Shown here piece after piece: positions 1 to 11,287 of a DNA stretch of 64,000 nt. Origin of the DNA: Diphasiastrum complanatum (taxonomy: Eukaryota > Streptophyta > Lycopodiopsida > Lycopodiales > Lycopodiaceae); NCBI GenBank assembly GCA_029204225.1, contig CM055092.1, positions 66,538,930-66,602,929 of the forward strand, written 5' to 3'. Both the position numbers and the translations under genes were made by a program. Each line of letters starts with the position of its first letter. The stretch's first letter is position 1. The notes under the pieces were generated by a model. It saw only the letters and a program-made list of their open reading frames with translations, searched no databases and was not told where the DNA came from.

Positions 1-585
1 GAGTGCTAGTGTTTGTAGGACACCAACTTTATTTGTTTGCAAAGATTTATCAGATGAGACTTTGTCAGATCTCATGGATCAAGGCTGGGATAGTAAAACA
101 AATAATGACATAGAATGCAGGATTAAGAAGTCCTCAATGATCTTTCGTTATCATATCGAAAAGCAAATGCTCAGTCTCACATTTAGCTACCAGAGATACA
201 AGAAAACTGGAGGTACATGGCTACCACTGGATCAAGACTTTGAACTAAATGGTCACACAAACCGAATGGAGATAAGCATTATCTACGATGAGGAGTATTG
301 ACTATGGTTGAGGTGGAAGAGCATTGGAAGCTTGATTTTATCAGAACAGAGCTCATGCTATTACAAACCAATCTACCAACATATTTCAGATTTATCATCA
401 ACGGAAGACTTGTAAGTACTTTATGTTTATTGCCATTTTAAAATAGAACAAAATAAATCAAAATGTCATCATTTACAATTGCACATTCACTAATATTTGT
501 CATGTCACAGATGCGAAAAAGACAGGAGCTGATAATGTGCTGCAAAGATCTACCTACAACAATCACCATTGTGGGAGAACAATAG
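1..585 (+). pseudogene. Unrecognised spliced gene, 3' part (copy in block A0)
   Basis: I do not recognise this protein. The window opens inside an exon that runs to 411 and ends at a good donor (GTAAGT). An acceptor (TGTCACAG) precedes a last exon at 511-585, which ends in TAG. The open frame covers 62-301 and stops early because the run before position 301 is one T shorter than in the copy near 40.66 kb. With that base missing, the rest of the exon (about 300-411) is out of frame. The same one-base lesion is present in the third copy (59.2 kb). Visible composition is mixed alpha/beta, rich in Lys, Asp and Tyr, with no signal peptide, zinc motif or catalytic motif I can name. The 5' exons lie beyond the window edge; the other two copies show them. 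Confidence 0.5.
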
Positions 586-1275
586 TTTCAAATAAACTCT
601 AAAAGTCTATGCATACACTCTTTCATTCAATAAATGAAAGCCCAAGTTGGGCATCAGTACATGTATTTTGTGCTCCCAAACTTATAAAATGGAACAGCAT
701 TTGATATATCAATGTATATTTATCTATGAATTCTATACATGTATTTTTGTTCTATGTTATCTGTATTTGTTCTAATCTTAATTTAGTATAACTACATAAT
801 CCTTTGCACCATCATCAATAATGGGAGGCTAAAGCCTTGCCCTAGCCAGTATACTCAGGATGATTTCTTGTCTAAAACTGTACACCTGGCTTGATGTGTA
901 CTCAGAAAGTGTAAACTGCAATATTAGACATTCATGTATTAGTAATGGCTAAAAACATCAACAAAATAGAAAACTAATCATGATTCCAAAAATAAGAATA
1001 AACAGAATTTATTACCTTAGAAATATCAACATCTTCCTAAAGGTTGAAGTACTCAAGAAATAACTTGGCATTGTATAATGTGTACTACCCACAACTAAAT
1101 GAATCATTTTGCTGGGGTGACTCCAAAAAAATTCAGCACACAAGAAATCAATTATGAAATAGAATGAATTAGAATGAAACAAATACATTAGAATACTGAT
1201 TTCAAAATGCTATTAAGAAAGACAAAATTTACCTCCAAAGATTTAAGCTAGAACCAGTAAGCCGTAAGTATATTT

Positions 1276-1470
1276 TCATCGACTATTCAATATCACATAA
1301 GGCATATCATATATAAGCAGTTCAGGTTCTGTCGGTCTGGCTATAGAACCATTTACATATCCCCATAGCTCCTTCTCGATTAAGATCATCCTCATCTTGA
1401 ACTTCCACATGTGGAAATCATCTCCATTGAATTTGTTGATCAAGCGGATCTCTGAGGTTGAACCTTCCAT
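1276..1470 (-). pseudogene. Copia gag N-terminal fragment (DUF4219/UBN2-like)
   Basis: A 64-residue frame contains the pattern 'L-I-N-K-F-N-G-D-D-F-H-M-W-K-F-K-M' followed by 'I-E-K-E-L-W-G-Y-V-N-G'. This is the hallmark start of plant Ty1/Copia gag proteins (the 'NG.NF..WK.KM' region, then 'LW..V.G'). Only the first 45 or so residues look like gag; the rest is random. It is a remnant inside block A0. The same fragment is present in A2 (58016-58210) but deleted from A1. Confidence 0.6.
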
Positions 1471-2420
1471 TAGATCTGCCAGTCCACGGAATGGGGAACA
1501 TCTGTAGGAATATATTTACTTAAATAAGGAAGGTATATATCTAGATCCTTATTTGCGTATTGCTCATCGAATTCATCTTGACACAAATACCTTTCATACT
1601 ATTATCTACAGATCTCTTACTAGAGATCAGGTTTAAACTCCAGTGGTCACTGCAAAATAAAATTGAAATTCCTTTAGCTGCAATTCTGAGAACTATTTCC
1701 ATTGACAATGCCAATGTTAAAGCATAAAACAACAAGAAGCATTTAATATATCTTCATTAAGTGATTACTTACTTATGAGAAATTTTCTTACCTTTACAGA
1801 TTGTATTCAAGGAATGCTTGTGTATTGTTTTCAGCCTAAATCTGCTGTTAATTAGGAGATAGACAAGTCTATCAAGATTGAAGGTTGCTATTTTCTTGTA
1901 TATGATGCTAGGAATAAGAGCACTTAAGTCAAGAGAGTATCTGGGGTACTCAAGATTGAGTTAAAGTTATTTTTTATCTTGATGGATCTCCTAAGAGATT
2001 TTGGTGGAACGAATTTTTGTACTTTAGTTTTTGAAAAATTATAAGTGCATTGGTACCAAAAAGCATTCATGACAGATCTACAAGTAATTGTGGATAGTCT
2101 TGGACTATAATTGTTCGGATTCTTAACTTTTGAACATTGATTTCCAATGTAAAATGACATTTCACCCAATTATTCATGTAAATTGAGGTTACATGAAAGT
2201 GATGTTACTAGATTGGAGAGAATTAGACCCAATAGGAAAATTTATCGCTTAGTGTACTTCTAAAGGTCAATATAGTACTTCAATGCAGAGATAGATAATT
2301 GGAGAATTATTCCATCTCTAAGTACTTATTTGATATTGAAGTCAGACTAAGGATTAATTTTTAGGGTAAATGTGAAAGTTAAACGATTGATTTGTTAGCT
2401 TTTGAACTTGACCTTCATGA

Positions 2421-2720
2421 TTGGTTGACTGCTCGACTGCTCATCCAATGTATCATATGAATTTAATTTATATGATGACATTTAGATATATTAAAGATTT
2501 TACCAATTTGGAGGACTTATCGCTCAATGTACCTTTGGAATCTGAAAGAGTACTCAGAATAAAAAATAAACAGATGAGGAATTGTTCTGTCTCTGGGTGC
2601 TTGGTTAGGTTGGTTGGTTAGATTGAGGATAATTATTCATTAGAAAGAGTTAAAAGCGTACAAATTGGATCTTCTCTAGTTACTCGTTCTGAGGACAGAA
2701 CTGGTTTAAGGGAGGAAGAA
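2421..2720 (+). pseudogene. Decayed Ty3/Gypsy-like integrase tail ending in a polypurine tract
   Basis: A short frame (2421-2621) contains 'PLESERVLRIRNKQMRN' followed by 'CLVRLVG'. This loosely resembles the chromodomain-like tail of plant Ty3 polyproteins. After a stop, the same frame runs through 'SLVTRSEDRTGLREEE'. It ends at a purine-rich tract (2708-2720, AAGGGAGGAAGAA), immediately followed by TGTTACGTCC, a plausible LTR start at 2721. Protein similarity is weak and inferred; the polypurine tract plus TG start is the stronger evidence. Equivalent fragments lie at 42520-42819 (+) and 56766-57065 (-). Confidence 0.35.
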
Positions 2721-3100
2721 TGTTACGTCCATGTCCAGTATGTAGAATTTGGAATAACTCATGACATGGATAGCCAGTCACTCTAGTGTATATTGTTATT
2801 AGTTATGTCTCATTATTCCAGGCTTGGCCAATATAGTAATTAATAATCATATGAGGTCCCAGATCGATATTTGGACTATGGAGCACTTGCATGGTGTTTG
2901 ACTGTTATAATACAAGAATAGGAGGTCAATTGCTATTCTAGGTTGCATGGGGGTCCTAAGAGGAAGACTCTCCTCATGGGAGAGAATATATACTAGTGGA
3001 AACTCCCCCATCTACCTATTGGATTTTCTGATCCTTATAGCCAAGAGCCCCTCCTCTCTTGCATTCATTCACCATGGCATGGGGGTGAAGTGGTTAGGGT
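2721..3100 (+). repeat. Putative start of a Ty3-type LTR (right end not resolved)
   Basis: Begins TGTTACGTCC directly after a polypurine tract. I cannot fix the other end or find a target duplication, so the limit given is approximate. No coding potential is visible. Copies are at about 42820 (+) and ending at 56765 (-). Confidence 0.3.
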
Positions 3101-3665
3101 ATTGACTAGCCATTTCCTGTTGGTTGGGTGGTTTTGCTCCACATGTGTCCTTTTGGTTGCATGCAATAGGATCTAGTCATATCTTCACTAGGCGATCCTT
3201 ACAAGTTAAAGTCATCAATTATGCAGTCTCAGACTTGTATTTCAACAAAGGTAATTTGTTGGGGACCATTGAGAGGGTGAAGATACATATTAAATTCACC
3301 AGCAAGAATAGAAAGAAGGGAGTTATGAGAACTATCACTCCAGAGGTCACCACAAGAGTGGGGAAAATATTGAATATGTAAAAGGCAAATTCACATTTGG
3401 AGATAGTACTAACATTAACATGACCACCAGGCAGAGAGAAATGTGTTGCGAGTTTCTAGTCTTTGAAAACAAGACTCACCAAACCTCCCGGGTATCGGCA
3501 ATAGGAATGTAGAAGTAATTAAAGTTTCGGGGAAAAGATTTAGTAAGTACGTCAAGGAGAAAACCACTTAGTTTTGTTTATTGAAGACAAACCACAAGGT
3601 TAGAATGCTGAAGAGACAGAAGATAGTTAAAGAGAAGAGAGTGACACATAGGGAAATTAAGCCCT

Positions 3666-4559
3666 CTAATATTCCAGAGCTTCATGCTCATCATCGTCGT
3701 CTTCTTGGATTTTTTGTTTTTTGTTTGCTGCATGGGCTTGTTGATCCAACTATTTCTTCTTGTCGTTGTTGAATTTCAAGATCTGACAGTTATGGATTTT
3801 ATGGTTCATTCTCTTGCAGTACTTGTAGAATAGTCTCTTCTTGTTCTGAGTAGGTTGTTGATTCTGGGTCTTCTATGATTGTTTCTGATTGCCGTCAGTT
3901 TGGTTGACAACTTTTTTCTTTTGTTGCTTCCTTGTTTTCTTCTTCGAAACTAATGTTTGCAAGTCATTGATGGAGGACGAGGATACTCCATTCCTTCTTG
4001 TCTCCTCTTGCAACAATATGATTATGACTTTGGACAATGTAATATCTGAGTGTGTGGAAATCATCATCACCCAGTTTTCATATGAGGAAGGTAGGCTGGA
4101 CAATAAGGTCATTACAACTTCAGAGTCTTCAATCATTGAACCTATTACCGCCATCTGCTCTAATAGAGTCTTGAACTGATTAATGTGATTCTGAACATAA
4201 TCACTTTCTGACATTCTAAATGAGAAGAAGTTTCTCCTCACATGCAACTTTTAAGTGACATCCCTCACTTAGTATAATGTATTCAATATATCCCAAGCCT
4301 CTTTCGAAGATTGGGCTAGTCTGATGTGGCCAATCTGTATGTCGGAGATGCTAAGGGTAATCAAGGCAAATGCTTTGCCATCTTTGAGCTTCCATGTGGA
4401 AATGCCTTGCTCATCGACACTAGAAAGTAGTTCGGTTTCAACAACTATTTTCTAAAGCTCCTTGGCCACCGGTACTACTCTCATCTTGAATTTCCATAGA
4501 TGGTAATTCGAACCATCGAGTTTCTCTACCATTAGAATAGACTGTGATTGCGAATCCAT
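3666..4559 (-). pseudogene. Copia gag, degenerate (copy in A0)
   Basis: Reading leftward from an ATG at 4559, the frame begins with 'MDSQSQSILMVEKLDGSNYH' and 'LWKFKMR', the classic plant Copia gag start, then meets stops. The best-preserved part (4247-3873, 124 residues) contains 'MSESDYVQNHINQFKTLLEQ' and 'VVMTLLSSLPSSYENW', the UBN2/retrotran_gag core. A degenerate zinc knuckle follows near 3.80 kb (Y..C....H....C; the first Cys reads Tyr), then an acidic tail that ends in TAG at 3666. Protease, integrase and reverse transcriptase are absent. The plus-strand frame across the same bases is a shadow. Upstream on the minus strand are the primer site (4705-4715) and LTR stub (4716-4856). Confidence 0.75.
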
Positions 4560-4704
4560 TTGAAAGTTTAGGATGAGTGTATGTAGATAGTAGATTATAT
4601 GACTGGAAATAATTACAACAAATTTTTGCTCTTTATCAAAACAATCGTTCTAATAATGTAAGCTCTAAGTCCACTTCAAAAGAATCACAAAGTAGATATT
4701 ACAA

Positions 4705-4715
4705 CTCTGATACCA
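4705..4715 (-). promoter_or_regulatory. tRNA-iMet primer-binding site of the minus-strand Copia in A0
   Basis: The minus strand reads TGGTATCAGAG directly after an LTR ending in CCCAACA. This is the standard Copia primer site complementary to initiator tRNA-Met. Confidence 0.75.
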
Positions 4716-4856
4716 TGTTGGGATTCGGTGAGGTCTACGTGTCATGACACAAGGAAGCGAGTGGAAATCCTCGGTGCATGCAATGATGTCTATCATATTC
4801 AGACCAAATTCAATAGTTTGAGGTCTGTCCTACTTGATCACAACTTCAGAAGTATG
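4716..4856 (-). repeat. Copia LTR stub (interrupted)
   Basis: Matches the first part of the 898-bp LTR seen complete at 44816-45713. Homology stops about 8 bp before the young Copia insertion at 4857. From there to the insertion the bases match repeat B rather than the LTR. Confidence 0.7.
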
Positions 4857-5511
4857 TGTGAAAATTGTCAACATTTCCTAGCTAGTTTGAGGCCTAAATT
4901 GGCTAAAATTGTAAATAGTTTTGGTTCTGGAGGTTCACACGTGTGAACCAGGCCACAATGTTTTTATTTACTGTATTTTTTCAGTATGATGAAGTGTCAA
5001 ACTTCATACCCTTCAAAATGAGACCATTTTGATGTATTTTGGTCATATAAGCCATTTTTAGCTATTTTTCCTATATAGGGAATATCTAGGGTCAAGTACC
5101 TTCTAGAGAGAGGAGAGAGAGTCATCTTCCTCATCCATAAATAGTAGGGAAGTCGTGGAGAACAGGTTGGAGAAACCTTTTGTATGCTTCATTGAGATCA
5201 ATAGATCATTGTCATTGTTTCTTCCTCCATTGAGAGCATTGTTGTGTGTATTGTCTTCAAGCTATTGTGTATGATCTTAGGTGCTTTCCAAAAGTGGTAG
5301 GCTGATGTATTATGGACTGTATAATGCTATTTTGGGCCGCACTTGATGTTTATGGAAGTTTCCATTTGTGATAAATGCTTTTTGATCAAGTTCTTTGCAT
5401 TCTAGGTAGCATAGAATGTGTTGCCAATTCCTAGCTTATGTAGTTTGGAGTGCAAGCATTCAAGCCAATGATCTTGGAGTTTAGATCCACTTAGGATCTG
5501 TATTTTTCACA
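4857..5511 (+). repeat. 5' LTR of Copia element 1
   Basis: Starts TGTGAAAATTGTC and ends TTTTTCACA. It includes a near-palindrome TTCACACGTGTGAA at about 4934-4947 and a short GA-rich run near 5107. It should carry the promoter and polyadenylation signals, but I cannot place a TATA box with confidence. Confidence 0.95.
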
Positions 5512-5526
5512 TGGTATCAGAGCTGG
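5512..5526 (+). promoter_or_regulatory. Primer-binding site (tRNA-iMet), Copia element 1
   Basis: TGGTATCAGAGCTGG abuts the 5' LTR. It is the standard Copia site that pairs with the 3' end of initiator tRNA-Met. Confidence 0.9.
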
Positions 5527-6683
5527 TTGGCTTCTATTTACAGTAAGTATTCCATTTTTGGTGATATTTGGATGTTTGATCAAGTTCTAGCATGATTTTG
5601 CATTGCTTTGTTGATCAAATCTTACTAACCTTTGTTTTGTGAGTTGAACTTGTGGATCAAAAGCATATTTCAGGTCTATTGAAGATCAGAGGCTGAAAAG
5701 AAACTATTTTGGATCAGATCATAACACCTAATCATTTGTGATTGTGAGGCTTGTGCATATTCAATACTAACAATGTTCTTTTCAATCCTATTGTTGACAA
5801 TCTCCATTCTTGGATGAACACTCTCCTTAAGTGGATGAAACTTCTCCTTAAGTGGATGACAAATGCTCTTTTGAGTGAGTTGTAATTCTCCTAAAGGCTG
5901 AGCAAAGCTCCCATTTGGATGAAAGATCCCCTTTTTTGGGTGAACATATTGTAAGCTCCATTGTGAAGAGCATATTGTAAAGATTGTCATCAATTTTGGC
6001 ATAAATTTTGGTGTACTTTGTTGAGCATGTAAGTAACTCTCCTTATGTAATTTGATTGGAGCATTTGCTGGAAGGTGTTAACCATTATGCAAGTGTGTTT
6101 TCAGGTTCTTAACAGGTTGAGGAACATTCTCATGTGAAGTGATCTTAGATCTACATCTAAACACCAAGATTTGACAAGATAGTGAAGCTAGTCTTGTGAT
6201 TCACTAAGTGTGCTCATTCATTCACCTCTAAATCTTGTATTTATCACTTGCTGGAGTTTATAAACTTTTAGAAGTGTGGTTTACATGTTGTTTTACAGGT
6301 TGAATCAATATCTTAGTGTGTTGATCATATGTTGATCAAGTTTGTTCATTACTAGGTAATCTTGGCATCCTAGTTTTGGGTATTTTCTAAGAATGCAAGT
6401 AACTCTTCACACCATAACTTGATTTGGTCACTTGTTGGAAAGTTTGAGAGCTTAAGCAAGAGTGTGTTCAGGTTGGTTTGATTTTGTAATCCATTCTTAG
6501 TGTGTGCAAAGTGTTGCATGTGTTTCAATCTTCCTTTCTATGCTTGGAAACCATCTAGGTTCAAGATAGAAGTGTTTTAGGGTCCTAAATCTTCATAGAT
6601 CTCTTTATCTATCATTTGTTGAGAGAAAAGTGAGTGCTAAGTGCTTTAGGACAGAACCTAAAAGTTGAAGAAACATTAGAATC
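5527..6683 (+). other. Untranslated leader of Copia element 1
   Basis: No convincing coding frame. It holds two diverged copies of a segment of about 80 nt (near 6027-6105 and 6394-6475) sharing 'GCAAGTAACTCT', 'TGGAA' and 'GTGT(TT)TCAGG', so the leader has an internal duplication. A minus-strand frame at 5676-6002 looks like a shadow. Confidence 0.55.
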
Positions 6684-9600
6684 ATGGCTTCCAATGGTGG
6701 GATCATGCTAGAGTCTAGTGAAAGGTTGAGTTCATCAAACTACTCTACTTGGAAAGTGAGGATGGAGTCCTTACTTGAGTTGAATGAACTCATGGACATA
6801 GTTGCAGAAATTGAAGAGAGACCTCTCACACTTCAAGAGCAACAAAGGTTTGATAAGAAGGCCAAAAGGGCTCTTCATATCATTAAAATGAATGTTACAA
6901 ATGAACTTCTTAAGGAAGTTGGAAAGTGTCAAAGTGCAAGTGAGGCATGGAATGCCTTAAAGAAGCTCTTTGAATCAAAGTCCACATCTAGGGTATTGAC
7001 CCTAAGGAGACAAATATTTTCTAGTAGGCAAAGAGAGGGTGAAAGTGCTCATTCATTTATCTTGAGAGTTAAGTCCCTAAGTGATGATTTAGCATGCATT
7101 GATGAGAACATAAAAGATGGTGAAATAGTCCAAGTTATGTTGAATGGTTTGCTAAATGAACATGCTAACCTTGTGCAAAGTTTTTCCATTCAAAGAGTCT
7201 TGCCAAGTGTGGTTGACTTGCAAGAAATCTTATTGGCTGAAGAACATAGGTTGCAATCAAAGCTTGATGGTGCATCCTTGCAAGGTGGAGGTGAAGAGGC
7301 TTTCTTCACAAAAGGCAAATTCAAGGGCAAAGGTAAAGGCAAAGGGAAATGGTACAAAGGTGGTAACTTTGATCATGATGATCACTCTTCCTCTTCCTCT
7401 TCTACTAAGAACAATAAGTCAAAGTTCAAGTGCTTTTATTGTGGGATAAAAGGTCATTTTGCAAATGAATGTTATAAGAAGAAAAGAGAGCAAGGAGAGA
7501 GGCAAGGAAATCTTACAATATATGAGGAAGAACATAACACATGTGAATCACTTGTTATGACTTCAAGTTTGTTAGCCAACATAGATGATAATGATCCTTG
7601 GTGGATTGATAGTGGAGCCTCATCTCACATGACAAGACATAAGGAATACTTTACATCCTTATTGTCTTATGAGGGAGAAGGTAACATCATCTACACTGCA
7701 AATGATGGTCAATGTGACATCAAAGGCATAGGCACTATTCCTATTTCCCTTTCAACAAATAGGAAAGCAAATCTTGAAAATGTTTTGTACATTCCTTCAA
7801 TCACTAAGAATTTGCTTAGTGTAAGTCAAATGATTGACAAAGGACTTGATGTGGAGTTCATTGGAGATGCATGTTTGATAAATAAATGTGGATCCTTGAT
7901 TGCTCAAGGTAGGAGGCATGGTAAACTTTTCAAGCTTGATGCATGTGTGATCTCTAATCATGAAGGATGTATGGCTAGGGAGCAATTGACAAACCAAGAA
8001 GTTTGGCACAAGAGGTTGGGCCATCCCAACTTCAAATCTTTGGAGGTAATGGCAAAGAAAGAGCTTGTTCTTGGTCTCCCTAAAAGTCTTGTTGCAAACA
8101 ATAGTGTTTGTGAACATTGTGCCTTGTCCAAATCTCATAGACTTGCTTATTCTAGATCTACTTCTAGATCTAAAGAAGCTTTTCAACTTGTGCATTCTGA
8201 TATTCATTCTTCTAGTACAACTAGCAATGGTGGGGCAAAGATGTATGCAACTTTCATTGATGACTTTAGTAGGTATACTTGGATCTATCTTCTTAAAAGT
8301 AAGGATGAAGTGTTTGCTGCATTTGTCAAGTTCAAGAATGAAATGGAAAACCAATTCAATACAAAGATCAAATGCTTAAGATCTGATAATGGAGGGGAAT
8401 ACACCTCAAATAGGTTCAAAGACTTTTGTATAGCACATGGGATTAAGAGGGAGATGTCTAGTCCTAGGACTCCACAACAGAATGGAGTGGCCGAGAGGAA
8501 GAATAGAACCCTTTGTGAATGTGCCAAGGCAATGAGACTACATGCTAATCTTGCTAAGTCTTTTTGGGGGGAAGCTTTAGCATGTGCTAACTATCTATGT
8601 AATAGATGGACAAGTGCTTCCTTGGATGGTAAAACTCCTCATGAGGTTCTTTATGGTAGAAGGCCGAGTGTCAAGCATTGTAGGATCTTTGGATGTACAT
8701 GTTTTGTCAATATCACACTTGATGATAGAACTAAAGAAGATCCTTCATCAAAGAAGGGTGTGTTTGTTGGCTATAGTGAAGTAAGCAAGGCTTACAAAGT
8801 GTACATTCCTTCTACAAAGAAAGTTGTCATAAGTAGGGATGTCATCTTTCATGAAGAGAATGTTTCCAATGTTGTTGACGTTGATGTTGATGTGCCTACT
8901 AATCATCATGATGTGCAAGATGTCTTGGATGAAGATGGAGATGCCACTCCAAAGCAAACTTCAAGGAAGACTCAAAGGCAAAGGGCTAAGCCATCAAGGC
9001 TAACCTATGATGAAAAAGGAAAGCAAGTGGTGGACAACTCTAACTTTGCTTTTCTTACCTCTTTTGATGAACCAACTTGTGTAGGTGAAGCAATTCAAAA
9101 GAAGGAATGGATCCAAGCCATGGATCATGAGCATCAAGCACTCATCAAAAGCAACACATGGAGGTTGGTAAAGCTTCCAAAGGACAAGAAGGCAATTGGT
9201 TGTAAGTGGATCTTCAAGATCAAGACAAATCAAGATGGATCAATCAACAAGTACAAGGCAAGGTTGGTGGCAAAGGGGTATGCTCAAGAATATGGTATTG
9301 ACTATGATGAGACCTTTGCACCCGTGGCAAAGATGGTAACTATTCGAATCCTAATCTCTCTTGCAACTCTTTATGATTGGGATATGTGGCAAATGGATGT
9401 TACTAATGCCTTCTTGAATGGTGATCTTGAAGAAGATATTTACATGGAGCAACCCGAGGGCTATGTTTCACATGATGAGCCTAATCATGTGTGCTATCTC
9501 CAAAAGAGTTTGTATGGGCTAAAGCAAGCACCAAGGAGTTGGTATGCTAAGCTCAATTCCTTCTTACTTTCTCAAAACTTTGTTATGAGTGAGTATGATC

Positions 9601-10637
9601 ATTCTCTCTACTTTAGATTGAATGAAAATGATATCACTTTACTTTTGATCTATGTTGATGACATTATCTTAAGTGGTGGTAACAATCTAGATATAGATGA
9701 AATCAAGATGGCACTCAAAAGAGAGTTTGAAATTCAAGATCTTGGTAAACTTCATTATATCTTAGGAATAGAGATTATTAGAACTTCTAAATCTACATTC
9801 ATATGTCAAGAAAAGTATGTTAACTCTATTCTAAAAAGGTTTCATATGGAAGATTGTAAAGTTGTTTCTACTCCTATGGAATCAAATGTAAAGCTAACTA
9901 CAAGAAGTAATGAAAGATCCTTCAAGGACATTACTCTCTATAGAAAGCTAATAGGATCTCTTATATGGTTAACCATCACAAGACCTGATCTAAGCTTTGT
10001 GGTTGGTAAACTAAGTCAATTTATGCAAGATCCTAGTGAGGCTCATTGGAAGCTAGGAAAGAGAGTACTTAGATACATCTCGGGATCTAGAGATTTTGGC
10101 ATCTTGTATGGAGGTACTACACCTAACCTTTGTGGATTTTCAGATTCAGATTTTGCAGGTGATCAAATGGATAGGAAGTCAACAAGTGCCTTTTCAATCT
10201 ATCTTGGAGATGGAGTGGTCTCATGGCTATCAAAGAAGCAACCAACTATCTCTCTATCTTCCACCGAAGCCGAGTACAAGGCATTAACAACATGCACCAA
10301 GGAGATTCTTTGGATCAAGAGGATGTTATTGGATCTTCACTTGCTGGAACCATAGAAGACTCCAATCATACTTTGTGATAACCTTTCAGCCCAAAGCTTG
10401 GCAAGCAATCCTGTTTTTCATGCAAGGAGCAAGCACATTGAGATTGCTCACCATTTTGTGAGAGATCAAGTCATTGCCAAAGAGGTGGAGCTTCAACATG
10501 TCTCTTCAAAGGAGTGTGTGGCTGATATCTTCACCAAACCATTGGGAAAGGACCTATATTTAATGCATAGATCTAATCTTGGAATGTGCTCAAAGACTAT
10601 GTTGAAACTAGCATCCAATGTTGAAGAGGGAGTGTGA
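6684..10637 (+). CDS. Copia gag-pol polyprotein, one in-frame amber codon at 10353
   Basis: Encodes the single Copia polyprotein of about 1,317 codons. Gag (about 1-240) opens with 'SSNYSTWKVRM' and carries a CCHC zinc knuckle at 250-263 (CFYCGIKGHFANEC). Protease has DSG at 309-311. Integrase shows the zinc-binding pair of His at 442-448 and CEHC at 476-479, and a DD35E triad at D506, D568 and E604. Reverse transcriptase has YVDD at 990-993 and the 'KARLVAKGYAQE' region. RNase H follows ('SDSDFAGDQMDRKST', 'LSSTEAEYKAL'). The frame is open from 6684 to 10352, then TAG at 10353-10355. The same frame continues without another break to TGA at 10637, including 'HIEIAHHFVRDQ' and 'ADIFTKPLG'. As it stands, RNase H is truncated, so autonomous activity is doubtful. 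Long frames inside it in other phases are shadows. Confidence 0.93.
10622..10632 (+). promoter_or_regulatory. Polypurine tract of Copia element 1
   Basis: The purine-rich run TGAAGAGGGAG sits directly before the 3' LTR and overlaps the end of the polyprotein frame. Confidence 0.75.
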
Positions 10638-11287
10638 AAATTGTCAACATTTCCTAGCTAGTTTGAGGCCTAAATTGGCTAAAATTGTAAATAGTTTTGG
10701 TTCTGGAGTTTCACACGTGTGAACCAGGCCACAATGTTTTTATTTACTGTATTTTTTCAGTATGATGAAGTGTCAAACTTCATACCCTTCAAAATGAGAC
10801 CATTTTGATGTATTTTGGTCATATAAGCCATTTTTAGCTATTTTTCCTATATAGGGAATATCTAGGGTCAAGTACCTTCTAGAGAGAGGAGAGAGAGTCA
10901 TCTTCCTCATCCATAAATAGTAGGGAAGTCGTGGAGAACAGGTTGGAGAAACCTTTTGTATGCTTCATTGAGATCAATAGATCATTGTCATTGTTTCTTC
11001 CTCCATTGAGAGCATTGTTGTGTGTATTGTCTTCAAGCTATTGTGTATGATCTTAGGTGCTTTCCAAAAGTGGTAGGCTGATGTATTATGGACTGTATAA
11101 TGCTATTTTGGGCCGCACTTGATGTTTATGGAAGTTTCCATTTGTGATAAATGCTTTTTGATCAAGTTCTTTGCATTCTAGGTAGCATAGAATGTGTTGC
11201 CAATTCCTAGCTTATGTAGTTTGGAGTGCAAGCATTCAAGCCAATGATCTTGGAGTTTAGATCCACTTAGGATCTGTATTTTTCACA
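10633..11287 (+). repeat. 3' LTR of Copia element 1
   Basis: Same length as the 5' LTR with a constant offset of 5,776 bp along its length, and one base difference noticed. It is followed by the target duplicate GTATG. Confidence 0.95.

Larger units (their letters stand above)
1..4856 (+). repeat. Composite repeat block A, copy A0 (left edge)
   Basis: First of three copies of a composite block (others at 39.15-44.8 kb, and 55.3-60.7 kb inverted). In order it holds the 3' end of an unrecognised spliced gene, a small minus-strand gag fragment, about 900 bp with no recognisable gene, a Ty3-like tail with an LTR start, and a minus-strand Copia gag with primer site and LTR stub. Translated open frames are almost identical to those of the inverted copy A2 and clearly diverged from A1. 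Stretches 586-1275, 1471-2420 and 2722-3665 hold no convincing gene. A short minus-strand frame at 1924-2169 is conserved in all copies but is not recognisable. Confidence 0.85.
4857..11287 (+). mobile_element. Complete Ty1/Copia retrotransposon (element 1)
   Basis: A 6,431-bp element with two 655-bp LTRs (4857-5511 and 10633-11287) that appear to differ at one base (ggagGttc against ggagTttc), so the insertion is recent. Target duplication GTATG is at 4852-4856 and 11288-11292. It has a Met-type primer site, an untranslated leader of about 1.17 kb, one long gag-pol frame in Copia order (gag, protease, integrase, reverse transcriptase, RNase H) and a polypurine tract. A single in-frame amber codon in RNase H is the only lesion I see. 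Confidence 0.95.

Noticed and set aside
3060-3160. tRNA gene
   Set aside because: Only a weak box A-like stretch; no box B, no cloverleaf and no anticodon arm could be built.
3889-4179. 96-residue frame on the strand opposite to gag (also near 43988 and 55307)
   Set aside because: It is the antisense of a recognisable gag core, so a shadow.
7797-8354. 185-residue minus-strand frame inside Copia element 1
   Set aside because: Antisense shadow of the protease-integrase region.
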